Source of the DNA: Modicisalibacter sp049808615
GTDB lineage: Bacteria > Pseudomonadota > Gammaproteobacteria > Pseudomonadales > Halomonadaceae
DNA: 64,000 nt
Assembly: GCF_049808615.1 (NCBI RefSeq)
Contig: NZ_JBNCAN010000021.1
Span: forward strand, 1-64,000
Direction: 5' to 3'
The position numbers and the translations under genes are program-made. The notes under the pieces were generated by a model that was not told where the DNA came from, ran no database searches, and was given only the letters and a program-made list of their open reading frames with translations. Shown here piece after piece: positions 16,275 to 25,509 of this stretch (positions within the stretch are counted from its first letter, which is position 1; each line of letters begins with the position of its first letter).

Positions 16275-17042
16275 GTGACCAAAATCATTGCCCTGACCAA
16301 TCAGAAAGGTGGCGTCGGCAAGACCACCACGACGGTCAATCTGGCGGCGTGCCTGGCGGCGTTGGACCGTCGCGTACTGCTTATCGATCTCGACCCTCAG
16401 GGGCATGCCACCATGGGCAGCGGCATCGACAAGCACGAGCTCGATGGCAGCGTGCTTGAGGTGCTACTGGGTGAGAAACGCGCTGCGGAAGTGATTCTCG
16501 ACTGCCCCGACGCGGGTTATGCGCTGCTGCCGGGTAATGCGGATCTCACTGCCGCGGAGGTCGATCTGCTGGATCGCGACGGGCGTGAGCGCTGCCTGCA
16601 CGAAGCGATCAAGGATGTGGCCAGTGAATATGACGTCGTGCTGATCGATTGCCCACCCTCGCTCAATATGCTCACCGTCAACGGCCTGACCGCTGCCGAC
16701 GGGGTATTGATTCCGTTGCAGTGCGAATTCTATGCACTCGAGGGGCTTTCCGCGCTGCTCGATACCGTCGAGCAGATTCAGGCCAGTGTAAATCCGTCGC
16801 TGCAGGTATTCGGCATCGTGCGCACCATGTTCGACAATCGCAACAGCCTGACTCGGGATGTCAGCAAGCAGTTGCGCGACTATTTCGGTGATACCCTGCT
16901 CAAGACCACCATCCCGCGTAACGTGCGGGTGGCCGAAGCCCCTAGCCACGGCTTGCCGGTGACCAAGTATGCCCGCTTTTCGCGAGGCAGCCAGGCACAT
17001 CGGGTATTGGCCAAGGAATTGATTCGTCGTCTCTCGCTATGA
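16275..17042 (+). CDS. parA: Chromosome-partitioning ATPase ParA (Soj)
   Basis: A 255-aa Walker-type ATPase that moves ParB-parS complexes during chromosome segregation. The deviant Walker A KGGVGKTTTT is at residues 11-20, with LLIDLDPQGHATMGSGI (A') and VVLIDCPPSLNMLTVN (Walker B). The GTG start at 16275 has GGGAG 8 nt upstream; an out-of-frame ATG at 16271 is ignored. The short N-terminus without an HTH marks it as a chromosomal type. parB follows in the same operon. Confidence 0.96.
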   Translation: MTKIIALTNQKGGVGKTTTTVNLAACLAALDRRVLLIDLDPQGHATMGSGIDKHELDGSVLEVLLGEKRAAEVILDCPDAGYALLPGNADLTAAEVDLLDRDGRERCLHEAIKDVASEYDVVLIDCPPSLNMLTVNGLTAADGVLIPLQCEFYALEGLSALLDTVEQIQASVNPSLQVFGIVRTMFDNRNSLTRDVSKQLRDYFGDTLLKTTIPRNVRVAEAPSHGLPVTKYARFSRGSQAHRVLAKELIRRLSL

Positions 17043-17070
17043 TGTTGGAAACCGCATCGAAGGAATGCCC

Positions 17071-17985
17071 ATGACCCGTAAACGCGCCCTGGGCCGTGGC
17101 CTGGACGCCTTGATTGGTGCCAATGCCCGCCGCCGCGAAATGCTCGAAGTCGACGGTCAGATCGATACGCCACTTGATGTCGAGGAGGCTCTCGAGGTTT
17201 CGGAGCAAGATGAACGTCTGATGCGTCTGCCGCTTGGCCAGCTGACACGCGGCAAGTATCAGCCAAGGCGCGAGATACAGCCCGAGGCACTCGAGGAGTT
17301 GACCGACTCGATCCGTGCCCAGGGCGTCATGCAGCCCATCGTGGTGCGCCCGATCGGCGAGGATCGTTACGAGATCGTCGCGGGTGAACGGCGCTGGCGC
17401 GCAGCCCAGCTGGCGGAGCTCGACGTCATTCCCGCCGTCGTGCGTGACGTCAGCGATCAGACCGCCCTGGCCCTGGCCCTCATCGAGAATATCCAGCGCG
17501 AGAACCTCAACCCGGTCGAAGAGGCGATGGCCCTGAAGCGCCTGCTGGAAGAATTTGAGCTGACTCAGCAGCAAGTGGCGGATGCCGTGGGCAAATCGCG
17601 CACCCAGGTCACTAATCTACTGCGTCTTCTGGCACTTGATCCTGAAGTACAGACCCTGCTCGAACGCGGTGATCTGGATATGGGCCACGCGCGGGCACTG
17701 CTGGTGCTGACCGCGGCAAAACAGCGCAAGGCCGCTCATGAGGTGGTCAACAAAGACCTCACCGTGCGCCAGACCGAAGCATTGGTAAAACAGCTTCAGG
17801 AAGGCAAACCGAGCACCAAGAAGGAGACTCAGCCACCCTCCGATGTGGTCCGTCTGGAAAATCAGCTCGGTGAGCTGTTGGGAGCACCAGTCCGCATTCA
17901 GCATGGGCGCAGTGGCAAAGGGAGGGTGACTATTCGTTATGCGAGTCTTGACGAGCTGGATGGCATTCTCGCTCATATTCGGTAA
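17071..17985 (+). CDS. parB: Chromosome-partitioning protein ParB (Spo0J)
   Basis: A 304-aa parS-binding CTP-switch protein. RALGRGLDALIG at the N-terminus is the ParA-interaction and ATPase-stimulating motif. The ParB N-domain holds GERRWRAAQLAELDVIPAVV (CTP-binding box) and ENIQRENLNPVEEA, then an HTH around LTQQQVADAVGKSRTQVTNLLRLL and a C-terminal dimer domain. Two ATGs lie 6 nt apart; I choose 17071 since AAGGA is 6 nt before it and touches the first. I did not find a convincing parS palindrome nearby. Confidence 0.95.
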   Translation: MTRKRALGRGLDALIGANARRREMLEVDGQIDTPLDVEEALEVSEQDERLMRLPLGQLTRGKYQPRREIQPEALEELTDSIRAQGVMQPIVVRPIGEDRYEIVAGERRWRAAQLAELDVIPAVVRDVSDQTALALALIENIQRENLNPVEEAMALKRLLEEFELTQQQVADAVGKSRTQVTNLLRLLALDPEVQTLLERGDLDMGHARALLVLTAAKQRKAAHEVVNKDLTVRQTEALVKQLQEGKPSTKKETQPPSDVVRLENQLGELLGAPVRIQHGRSGKGRVTIRYASLDELDGILAHIR

Positions 17986-18090
17986 TGATCTTCGCCGACT
18001 ATTAATTTAGCACGTTAACGTTTTTTCTTGATATTTATTACGCTTTGGTCGTAAGTCTTCAGCTGTTAGCGCGATTTTGTATCCCATTGG

Positions 18091-18119
18091 TTGAAGGCTC
18101 GACGGGGCTTCCCTATAAT
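18091..18119 (+). promoter_or_regulatory. Promoter of the ATP synthase operon
   Basis: TTGAAG (18091-18096), a 17-nt spacer and a perfect TATAAT (18114-18119), about 68 nt before the atpI start in the gap after parB. The fit to sigma-70 consensus is strong. Confidence 0.8.
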
Positions 18120-18186
18120 CCGCCGAGGTCTGGCACTGGCGACTTTCAGGGCGAGCGATATCCGAGAGCCCAAGAGACGTAACGAT

Positions 18187-18585
18187 ATGCATCATCCGGT
18201 ACCGGCCCGACTCAAGCGCCCAAGGTTCATGCGCCTGCTACTGGCTCAGTTGGCCATCATCCTGATCATAGTGGTGACGAGTGCCGTATTGATGGGTGGT
18301 AAAGCGTCGTTTTCAGCGCTACTTGGTGGTTTGGTGTGTTGGTTGCCTAACGCCTACTTTTCCTGGCGTGCCTTTCGCTATCAGGGAGCGCAATTTGCCA
18401 GAGACATTGTCAAGAGTTTTTACCGTGCCGAAGCCGGTAAGTTTGTTTTGACGGCCGTACTGTTCACACTGGTGTTCGTGGCAGTGCCGCCCTCAAATCC
18501 CGCTTTCTTCTTTGGCGCTTATGTGGCGACATTGTTCACGCAGTGGCTGGGACCCTGGCTACTACGACAACCGTCGCCCACCTGA
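18187..18585 (+). CDS. atpI: ATP synthase subunit I
   Basis: A 132-aa hydrophobic protein with four predicted helices, first gene of the atp operon. AtpI is a non-essential assembly helper for the c-ring. The start at 18187 (MHHPVPARLKRP) is preferred because it begins after the promoter's expected transcription start; the longer frame from 18091 would overlap the -35 element. Motif support is weak, as usual for this family, but the position is diagnostic. Confidence 0.85.
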   Translation: MHHPVPARLKRPRFMRLLLAQLAIILIIVVTSAVLMGGKASFSALLGGLVCWLPNAYFSWRAFRYQGAQFARDIVKSFYRAEAGKFVLTAVLFTLVFVAVPPSNPAFFFGAYVATLFTQWLGPWLLRQPSPT

Positions 18586-18600
18586 TATCGAGGCAATGCA

Positions 18601-19467
18601 ATGGCAGGCAGCAATCTGACCACGACAGAGTATATTCAGCACCACCTGCAAAACCTCACCTTCGGTCATCATCCCGAGAATGGCTGGTCGATCGCGCATT
18701 CCGCCGATGAAGCGGCGGAAATGGGATTCTGGGCCATTCATCTTGATACCATGGGCTGGTCGATTGGCCTTGGCATTCTTTTTTTGTGGATCTTTCGCAA
18801 GGCAGCCAAGACTGCCAGCACCGGCGTACCTGGCGGTCTGCAGAACTTCGTCGAGTTGATGGTCGAGTTCGTCGATAATTCGGTGAAGGAGACCTTCCAT
18901 GGCAAGAGCAAGCTGATTGCGCCTCTGTCATTGACGATCTTTTGCTGGATCTTCCTGATGAACTTGATGGATCTGGTACCGGTCGACTTTCTGCCCATGT
19001 TGGCGCAAAAGATTGGTGTTCTGGTGTTTGGTGCCGATCCGGCCCATGTCTATTTCAAAGTGGTGTCCACCACCGATGTCAACGCAACGCTTGGCATGTC
19101 GCTCTCGGTATTCGCTCTGATCATTTTTTATTCGATTCGCTCCAAGGGAATCGGGGGCTTTATTGGTGAGTTGACGTTGCATCCCTTCAGTGCACCCAAC
19201 AAGATCGCCATGATATTTCTGATACCGGTCAACTTGCTGCTCGAGCTAGTGACTCTGCTTGCCAAGCCGGTATCACTGGCACTGCGTCTTTTCGGCAACC
19301 TCTATGCCGGTGAGCTGATCTTTATCTTGATCGCGGCAATAGGTATTTGGCAGTTGCCATTGCACTTTCCCTGGGCTGTATTTCACCTTTTGATCATCAC
19401 GCTGCAGGCATTCATCTTCATGATGCTGACGATCGTCTATCTGAGTATGGCGACGGAAGAACACTGA
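18601..19467 (+). CDS. atpB: F0 ATP synthase subunit a
   Basis: A 288-aa membrane stator subunit forming the proton half-channels. The essential arginine lies in VSLALRLFGNLYAGELIF near residue 225. The C-terminal helix region WAVFHLLIITLQAFIFMMLTIVYLSMA is typical. It starts 15 nt after atpI and is followed by atpE after 51 nt. Confidence 0.97.
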   Translation: MAGSNLTTTEYIQHHLQNLTFGHHPENGWSIAHSADEAAEMGFWAIHLDTMGWSIGLGILFLWIFRKAAKTASTGVPGGLQNFVELMVEFVDNSVKETFHGKSKLIAPLSLTIFCWIFLMNLMDLVPVDFLPMLAQKIGVLVFGADPAHVYFKVVSTTDVNATLGMSLSVFALIIFYSIRSKGIGGFIGELTLHPFSAPNKIAMIFLIPVNLLLELVTLLAKPVSLALRLFGNLYAGELIFILIAAIGIWQLPLHFPWAVFHLLIITLQAFIFMMLTIVYLSMATEEH

Positions 19468-19518
19468 ACGCTGTAACCCCTTAACCGTTAAACCACTTGA
19501 CCTAAACTGGAGTAAACC

Positions 19519-19767
19519 ATGGAAGCACAAGTTCTGGGCATGACCGCCATCGCCGTGTCTCTGCTGATCGGTCTGGGTGCATTGGGCACCGCCATCGGCT
19601 TCGGTATCCTCGGCGGCAAGTTCCTGGAAGGCGCTGCGCGTCAGCCGGAAATGATCCCTCAACTGCAGGTGAAAATGTTCATTGTCGCCGGTCTGCTGGA
19701 TGCCGTGACCATGATCGGTGTCGGTATCGCGTTGTTCTTCACCTTCGCCAACCCGTTTGTCGGTTAA
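19519..19767 (+). CDS. atpE: F0 ATP synthase subunit c
   Basis: An 82-aa two-helix hairpin that forms the rotor ring. The polar loop RQP is at 41-43 and the ion-carrying acid is D61 in AGLLDAVTMIG. The Na+-coupling pattern (Gln at the first-helix site and Glu-Ser in the second) is not present, so the ring should be proton-coupled even if the host is halophilic. Confidence 0.97.
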   Translation: MEAQVLGMTAIAVSLLIGLGALGTAIGFGILGGKFLEGAARQPEMIPQLQVKMFIVAGLLDAVTMIGVGIALFFTFANPFVG

Positions 19768-19833
19768 CTTACGGTTGGTCGATTCGACCCACCGTGACTC
19801 TAACCCCAAACCTGTGAAGCGAGAGGTGCTGGC

Positions 19834-20304
19834 GTGAATCTGAACCTTACTCTGATCGGTCAGGCCATTGCCTTCGCGGTCTTCGTCTGGTTCTGCATGA
19901 AGTATGTATGGCCCCCGGTCATGCAGGCTCTGCAGGAACGCCAGAAGAAGATTGCTGATGGCCTGGATGCTGCCAGCCGTGCTAATCGTGATCTCGAACT
20001 GGCCCAGGAGCAGGCCAACGAGACGTTGCGTGAAAGCAAGGAACAAGCAGCGGAAATTCTTGAACAAGCCCATAAGCGGTCGAACCAGATGGTCGAAGAG
20101 GCGCGGGACAACGCGCGTCAGGAAGGCGAGCGCATGATTGCCAATGCGCGCGCCGAGATCGATCAGGAAATCAACCGCGCCAAGGAAGAGTTGCGTGCGC
20201 AAGTCGCGCGACTCGCCATCGAAGGGGCTGAACGTATTCTGGAATCCTCCATCGACGAGAAAAAACATCGCGAGCTCGTCGACAAGCTCGCCACCGAGCT
20301 TTGA
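19834..20304 (+). CDS. atpF: F0 ATP synthase subunit b
   Basis: A 156-aa stator stalk protein with one N-terminal membrane helix (LIGQAIAFAVFVWFCMKYVW) and a long charged coiled coil. The GTG start at 19834 has GAGAGG upstream. It lies 11 nt before atpH. Confidence 0.96.
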   Translation: MNLNLTLIGQAIAFAVFVWFCMKYVWPPVMQALQERQKKIADGLDAASRANRDLELAQEQANETLRESKEQAAEILEQAHKRSNQMVEEARDNARQEGERMIANARAEIDQEINRAKEELRAQVARLAIEGAERILESSIDEKKHRELVDKLATEL

Positions 20305-20315
20305 GGAGGTGACTC

Positions 20316-20855
20316 ATGGCTGAAACGTCTACCGTCGCCCGTCCTTACGCCAAGGCGACTTACGAACTGGCGCAGGCCAATAAAAAGCTCGCAGCCTGGT
20401 CCGACATGCTGAAGCTGATGGCGCGAGTCGCCACCGACGATGACATGCAGTCCAGTGTACTGGGCAATCCCCGGCTATCCAGTGAGGAAAAAGCCGGTGT
20501 CGTCATCGATGTCTGTGGCAAGGCACTGGACGAGAAGGGGCGCAATCTTGTGCGCACCTTGGCGCAGAGGAATCGCCTGGCAGCGCTGCCAGACATCGCG
20601 GAGCAATTCGAACTGCTCAAGGCCCAGCAGGAGAAGCGTATGGATGTGACCATCGTTTCCGCCTTCCCGCTGGATAACAAGCAGGAAAAAACGCTCGCGA
20701 GTGCCCTGGCCAAGCGCCTGAACCGCGAAATTTCCATTACCACTCAGGTGGATAGCGCCCTGCTGGGCGGCGTCATCCTGCGTGCCGGCGACACCGTCAT
20801 CGACGGTTCGGTACGTGGTCGACTAAGCCGTCTGCGCGACGCGCTTTCCGTTTGA
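20316..20855 (+). CDS. atpH: F1 ATP synthase subunit delta
   Basis: A 179-aa subunit linking the b stalk to the top of the alpha3-beta3 head. The N-terminus has ARPYAKATYELAQ and the C-terminus the conserved LLGGVILRAGDTVIDGSVRGRL. It starts after a strong GGAGG site and precedes atpA by 16 nt. Confidence 0.96.
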   Translation: MAETSTVARPYAKATYELAQANKKLAAWSDMLKLMARVATDDDMQSSVLGNPRLSSEEKAGVVIDVCGKALDEKGRNLVRTLAQRNRLAALPDIAEQFELLKAQQEKRMDVTIVSAFPLDNKQEKTLASALAKRLNREISITTQVDSALLGGVILRAGDTVIDGSVRGRLSRLRDALSV

Positions 20856-20871
20856 GCTTGAGGGACACGGC

Positions 20872-22416
20872 ATGCAGCAACTGAATCCTTCCGAGATCAG
20901 CGACATTATCAAGCAGCGTATCGAAAAGCTGGATGTCGCTTCCGAAGCCCGCAACCAGGGCACCATCGTCAGCGTCTCCGACGGCATCGTGCAGATTCAC
21001 GGCCTGGCAGATGCGATGTTCGGTGAAATGATCGAATTCCCCAACAGCATCTTCGGCATGGTGCTCAACCTCGAGCGTGACAGCGTCGGCGCCGTCGTGC
21101 TTGGCGACTATCAGCAGCTCGAGGAGGGCATGACCGCCCAGTGTACCGGACGCATCCTCGAGGTGCCGGTAGGCCCCGAGCTGGTCGGTCGCGTGGTCGA
21201 TGCTCTGGGCAATCCCATCGACGGCAAAGGCGACATCAATGCCAAGATGACCGATGCGGTGGAAAAGGTCGCCCCCGGCGTCATTACCCGTCAGTCCGTC
21301 GATCAGCCGATCCAGACCGGTCTCAAGTCCATCGATGCCATGGTGCCGATCGGTCGCGGTCAGCGCGAGCTGATCATCGGTGACCGTCAGATCGGTAAGT
21401 CCGCTATCGCCATTGATGCGATCATCAACCAGAAAGGCAAGGGCGTTACCTGTATCTACGTGGCGGTGGGCCAGAAGCAATCGACCATTGCCAGCGTGGT
21501 GCGCAAGCTCGAAGAGCACGGCGCCATGGAGCATACCGTCGTCGTTGCCGCCGGCGCCGCTGATCCGGCCGCGATGCAGTTCCTGGCCCCCTATGCCGGC
21601 TGCACCATGGGCGAGTACTACCGTGATCGTGGCGAAGACGCCTTGATTGTCTATGACGATCTGACCAAGCAGGCCTGGGCCTATCGCCAGATTTCCCTGC
21701 TGCTCAAGCGTCCGCCGGGCCGTGAGGCCTACCCCGGCGACGTCTTCTATCTCCACTCGCGTCTGCTCGAGCGTGCCGCACGGGTCAACGCCGATTACGT
21801 GGAGAAGTTCACCGAAGGCAAGGTAACCGGCAAGACTGGCTCGTTGACGGCGCTGCCGATGATCGAAACTCAAGGCGGTGACGTGTCGGCCTTCGTTCCG
21901 ACCAACGTGATCTCGATCACCGATGGTCAGATCTTTCTCGAGACCAGCATGTTCAACTCGGGGGTCCGTCCGGCCATCAACGCCGGTCTGTCGGTCTCTC
22001 GTGTGGGTGGCTCGGCGCAGACCAAGATCATCAAGAAACTGGGCGGCGGTGTGCGCCTGGCGTTGGCTCAATACCGTGAGCTGGCGGCATTCTCGCAGTT
22101 TGCCTCGGATCTGGATGAAGCGACCCGTAAGCAGCTCGAGCACGGTCAGCGGGTCACCGAGCTGATGAAGCAGAAGCAGTATTCGCCGATGTCCGTGGCC
22201 GAAATGTCGCTGTCGCTGTTCGCGGCCAACGAAGGCTATCTGGATGACGTCGACGTCAACAAGGTACTCGATTTCGAAGCGGCCCTGCACGACTACATGA
22301 AGGCCGAGCATGCTGAGCTGCTCGACAAGATCAACCAGTCCGGCGACTACAATGACGAGATCAAGGATGGTCTTAAATCTGGCGTCGAAAAATTCAAGAC
22401 TTCTCAGACCTGGTAA
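20872..22416 (+). CDS. atpA: F1 ATP synthase subunit alpha
   Basis: A 514-aa nucleotide-binding, non-catalytic head subunit. Walker A is GDRQIGKS near residue 169-176, and the arginine finger lies in the conserved SVSRVGGSAQTK region. Length and motif order match the family. Confidence 0.98.
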   Translation: MQQLNPSEISDIIKQRIEKLDVASEARNQGTIVSVSDGIVQIHGLADAMFGEMIEFPNSIFGMVLNLERDSVGAVVLGDYQQLEEGMTAQCTGRILEVPVGPELVGRVVDALGNPIDGKGDINAKMTDAVEKVAPGVITRQSVDQPIQTGLKSIDAMVPIGRGQRELIIGDRQIGKSAIAIDAIINQKGKGVTCIYVAVGQKQSTIASVVRKLEEHGAMEHTVVVAAGAADPAAMQFLAPYAGCTMGEYYRDRGEDALIVYDDLTKQAWAYRQISLLLKRPPGREAYPGDVFYLHSRLLERAARVNADYVEKFTEGKVTGKTGSLTALPMIETQGGDVSAFVPTNVISITDGQIFLETSMFNSGVRPAINAGLSVSRVGGSAQTKIIKKLGGGVRLALAQYRELAAFSQFASDLDEATRKQLEHGQRVTELMKQKQYSPMSVAEMSLSLFAANEGYLDDVDVNKVLDFEAALHDYMKAEHAELLDKINQSGDYNDEIKDGLKSGVEKFKTSQTW

Positions 22417-22480
22417 ATCCTGCTGGCCCGGACCGTCGGGCCGGCGATTTCTCTGAGAGTCACGAATGAGGTAGATCGCG

Positions 22481-23356
22481 ATGGCAGCGGCAAAAGAGAT
22501 TCGCTCTCAGATCGGGAGCATCAAGAATACCCAGAAGATTACCAGCGCCATGGAAATGGTCGCGGCATCGAAGATGCGCAAGGCTCAGGAGCGTATGGCG
22601 GCGAGCCAGCCCTATGCCAAGCAGATTCGTCATGTCGTGAGCCATATTGCCAAGGCAAATCCCGAATATCGCCACGACTACATGATCGATCGTGAAGTCC
22701 AGCGGGTCGGGTACATCGTTGTTTCCAGCGACCGGGGTCTGGCCGGCGGCTTGAACGTCAACCTGTTCAAGACGGTAATCAAGGAAGCCCGGGCATGGCG
22801 GGACAAGGGCGTCGAGGTCAATTTCGTCGCCATTGGCAGCAAGGCCGGTACCTTCTTTCGTAATTACGGCGGCAACCTCATGGCAGCCAAGAGCGGCATA
22901 GGTGAGGCCCCGGAGACCAAGGATCTGATCGGTAGCGTCAAGGTGATGCTGGACGCTTACGATGAGGGCGAGCTGGATCGGCTGTACGTGGTGTACAACG
23001 AATTCGTCAATACCATGACTCAGAAACCGATCGCACGCCAATTGGTGCCATTGGTCGCCATGAAAGACGACGAAGACGAAGATCAAACTCGTTCCACCAG
23101 TTGGGACTACCTGTATGAGCCGGACGCCAAGGAGCTTCTCGACAAGCTCTTGGTGCGTTATATCGAGTCCCAGGTCTATCAGGCGGTGGTGGAGAATGCA
23201 GCCTGCGAGCAGGCGGCGCGGATGATCGCGATGAAGAACGCGACAGATAACGCCGGCAACCTGATCGACGATCTGCAACTGGTGTACAACAAGGCCCGCC
23301 AGGCGGCCATCACCCAGGAAATCTCCGAGATCGTGAGCGGGGCCGCCGCGGTATAG
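22481..23356 (+). CDS. atpG: F1 ATP synthase subunit gamma
   Basis: A 291-aa central rotor shaft. The N-terminal helix has IRSQIGSIKNTQKITSAMEM and the C-terminus has the matching helix with ATDNAGNLIDDLQLVYNKARQAAITQEI. It sits between atpA and atpD, the standard order. Confidence 0.97.
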   Translation: MAAAKEIRSQIGSIKNTQKITSAMEMVAASKMRKAQERMAASQPYAKQIRHVVSHIAKANPEYRHDYMIDREVQRVGYIVVSSDRGLAGGLNVNLFKTVIKEARAWRDKGVEVNFVAIGSKAGTFFRNYGGNLMAAKSGIGEAPETKDLIGSVKVMLDAYDEGELDRLYVVYNEFVNTMTQKPIARQLVPLVAMKDDEDEDQTRSTSWDYLYEPDAKELLDKLLVRYIESQVYQAVVENAACEQAARMIAMKNATDNAGNLIDDLQLVYNKARQAAITQEISEIVSGAAAV

Positions 23357-23404
23357 CGCGCCGGTAAACCAGGTTTCATTTGCAGGTATTTAAGAGGAAC
23401 CAAG

Positions 23405-24781
23405 ATGAGCGGACGTATCGTACAAATCATCGGCGCGGTGATTGACGTAGAGTTTCCGCGGGACGAAGTGCCCAAGGTCTACGACGCGCTGAAGGTCTCG
23501 GAAGCCGGGACTGTTCTCGAAGTCCAGCAGCAGCTGGGCGATGGCGTGGTGCGCTGTATTGCCATGGGCTCCACAGAAGGCCTCAAGCGCGGCTTCGAGG
23601 TGGAAAATACCGGGGCGGCCATTTCCGTACCGGTCGGTAAGGAGACCCTGGGCCGGATCATGAACGTACTCGGCGAGCCGATTGACGAGGCGGGCGAGAT
23701 CGGCGAGCAGGAACGCATGCCGATTCACCGTAAGGCACCGAGCTATGCGGATCAGGCCGCCTCCAACGAGCTGCTGGAAACCGGCATCAAGGTCATCGAC
23801 CTGGTCTGCCCGTTTGCCAAGGGCGGTAAGGTCGGCTTGTTTGGTGGCGCGGGCGTTGGCAAGACCGTCAACATGATGGAGCTGATCCGTAATATCGCGA
23901 CGGAACACAGCGGTTACTCGGTGTTCGCTGGGGTCGGCGAGCGTACCCGTGAAGGTAACGACTTCTATTATGAGATGAAGGAGTCTGACGTTCTCGACAA
24001 GGTATCGTTGGTTTACGGTCAGATGAACGAGCCGCCGGGTAACCGTCTGCGTGTGGCACTGACCGGCCTCACCGTGGCCGAGAAGTTCCGTGACGACGGC
24101 CGTGACGTGCTGTTGTTCGTCGACAACATCTACCGTTACACCCTGGCGGGCACCGAGGTCTCGGCATTGCTGGGTCGTATGCCCTCGGCGGTAGGTTATC
24201 AGCCGACCCTGGCCGAAGAGATGGGGGTGCTCCAGGAGCGCATCACCTCGACCAAAACCGGCTCGATCACCTCTGTACAGGCGGTTTATGTCCCCGCGGA
24301 CGACCTGACCGACCCATCGCCGGCGACCACCTTCGCCCACCTGGACGCCACCGTGGTACTGGCCCGCTCCATCGCCGAACTGGGTATCTACCCGGCCATC
24401 GATCCGCTGGACTCCACTTCTCGTCAGCTCGACCCGCTGACCGTCGGCGACGAGCACTACGATACCGCGCGTGGCGTGCAGAACGTGCTGCAGCGCTACA
24501 AGGAACTCAAGGACATCATCGCCATCCTGGGCATGGATGAGCTGTCCGACGAGGACAAGATGTCGGTGAACCGCGCGCGCAAGATCCAGCGTTTCCTGTC
24601 CCAGCCGTTCTTCGTCGCCGAAGTGTTCACCGGTTCTCCAGGCAAGTATGTCTCGCTCAAGGATACTATTCGCGGTTTCCAAGGTATCCTGAACGGGGAG
24701 TACGATGAATTGCCGGAACAGGCCTTCTACATGGTTGGTACCATCGACGAAGCCGTCGAGAAAGCCAACAACATGAAGTGA
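23405..24781 (+). CDS. atpD: F1 ATP synthase subunit beta
   Basis: A 458-aa catalytic subunit. Walker A is GGAGVGKT near 150-157, the catalytic Glu lies in GVGERTREGNDFYYEM, and Walker B is DVLLFVDNIYR. AAGAGG precedes the start. Confidence 0.98.
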   Translation: MSGRIVQIIGAVIDVEFPRDEVPKVYDALKVSEAGTVLEVQQQLGDGVVRCIAMGSTEGLKRGFEVENTGAAISVPVGKETLGRIMNVLGEPIDEAGEIGEQERMPIHRKAPSYADQAASNELLETGIKVIDLVCPFAKGGKVGLFGGAGVGKTVNMMELIRNIATEHSGYSVFAGVGERTREGNDFYYEMKESDVLDKVSLVYGQMNEPPGNRLRVALTGLTVAEKFRDDGRDVLLFVDNIYRYTLAGTEVSALLGRMPSAVGYQPTLAEEMGVLQERITSTKTGSITSVQAVYVPADDLTDPSPATTFAHLDATVVLARSIAELGIYPAIDPLDSTSRQLDPLTVGDEHYDTARGVQNVLQRYKELKDIIAILGMDELSDEDKMSVNRARKIQRFLSQPFFVAEVFTGSPGKYVSLKDTIRGFQGILNGEYDELPEQAFYMVGTIDEAVEKANNMK

Positions 24782-24819
24782 AGCCGTTTATGTTGCAGTT
24801 CATGTTAGAGGACTAAGGT

Positions 24820-25248
24820 ATGGCGAACAGCTTCCAATGCGAGATCGTCAGCGCGGAGCAATCGATCTTCTCCGGCGAGATCAACCAACTCGTTGCCGCG
24901 GGTAAGGTGGGTGACCTGGGGATTCTCCCCGGGCACGCTCCCTTGATGACCGAACTGCAACCGGGTCCGTTGCGTGTGATGCGTGAGAATGGCGAAGAGG
25001 AAATCTACTACGTCACCGGCGGTTTCCTCGAGGTACAACCAAAACTGGTATCGGTGCTGGCCGATACCGCCACGCGGGCGCATGACCTCGATGAGGTCGC
25101 CGCCGAAGAGGCACGCAAGGAGGCGCTGCGTTCGATCAACGAACAGCACTCGGAGATGGATTATTCCCGAGCAGCAGCGGAGTTGGCCGAAGCCGTCGCT
25201 CAACTGCGAACGTTAGAGCAGTTACGAAAGAAAAGTGGACGAGGCTAA
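24820..25248 (+). CDS. atpC: F1 ATP synthase subunit epsilon
   Basis: A 142-aa subunit with the N-terminal beta-sandwich (GDLGILPGHAPLMTELQPG) and a C-terminal two-helix arm (about 90-140) that can inhibit ATP hydrolysis. It is the last gene of the operon, followed by a strong terminator. Confidence 0.97.
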   Translation: MANSFQCEIVSAEQSIFSGEINQLVAAGKVGDLGILPGHAPLMTELQPGPLRVMRENGEEEIYYVTGGFLEVQPKLVSVLADTATRAHDLDEVAAEEARKEALRSINEQHSEMDYSRAAAELAEAVAQLRTLEQLRKKSGRG

Positions 25249-25276
25249 CTCGACACGCATGATTGCTCTGTATCAA

Positions 25277-25316
25277 ATGCCCCAGAGAGTAAATAACTCT
25301 CTGGGGCATTTTTTTA
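25277..25316 (+). terminator. Intrinsic terminator of the atp operon
   Basis: A 13-bp perfect stem (ATGCCCCAGAGAG with its complement) around a 6-7 nt AT loop, followed by a run of T. It lies 28 nt after atpC. The rest of the gap to glmU (25317-25509) is AT-rich and presumably carries the glmU promoter. Confidence 0.92.
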
Positions 25317-25509
25317 TTAAGAACGCTAGTTTAATTGATTGGTCGTGTTCGATTAGTGAGCTCAGTAAGCAGTTTTTCAAACGTTAATGTAATTTAATGT
25401 AAATAACTGAGTCGTATAACGCATTGGTCTAGAAACGTCATATACGTTGGTACGTGACTCTAGAGAATTCTAGAATGGGTTCGATCACAGAAACGGACAA
25501 GGGATAGGC

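Noticed and set aside
20797..22311. 504-codon frame antisense to atpA
   Set aside because: Opposite a certain ATP synthase gene; a consequence of its codon usage.
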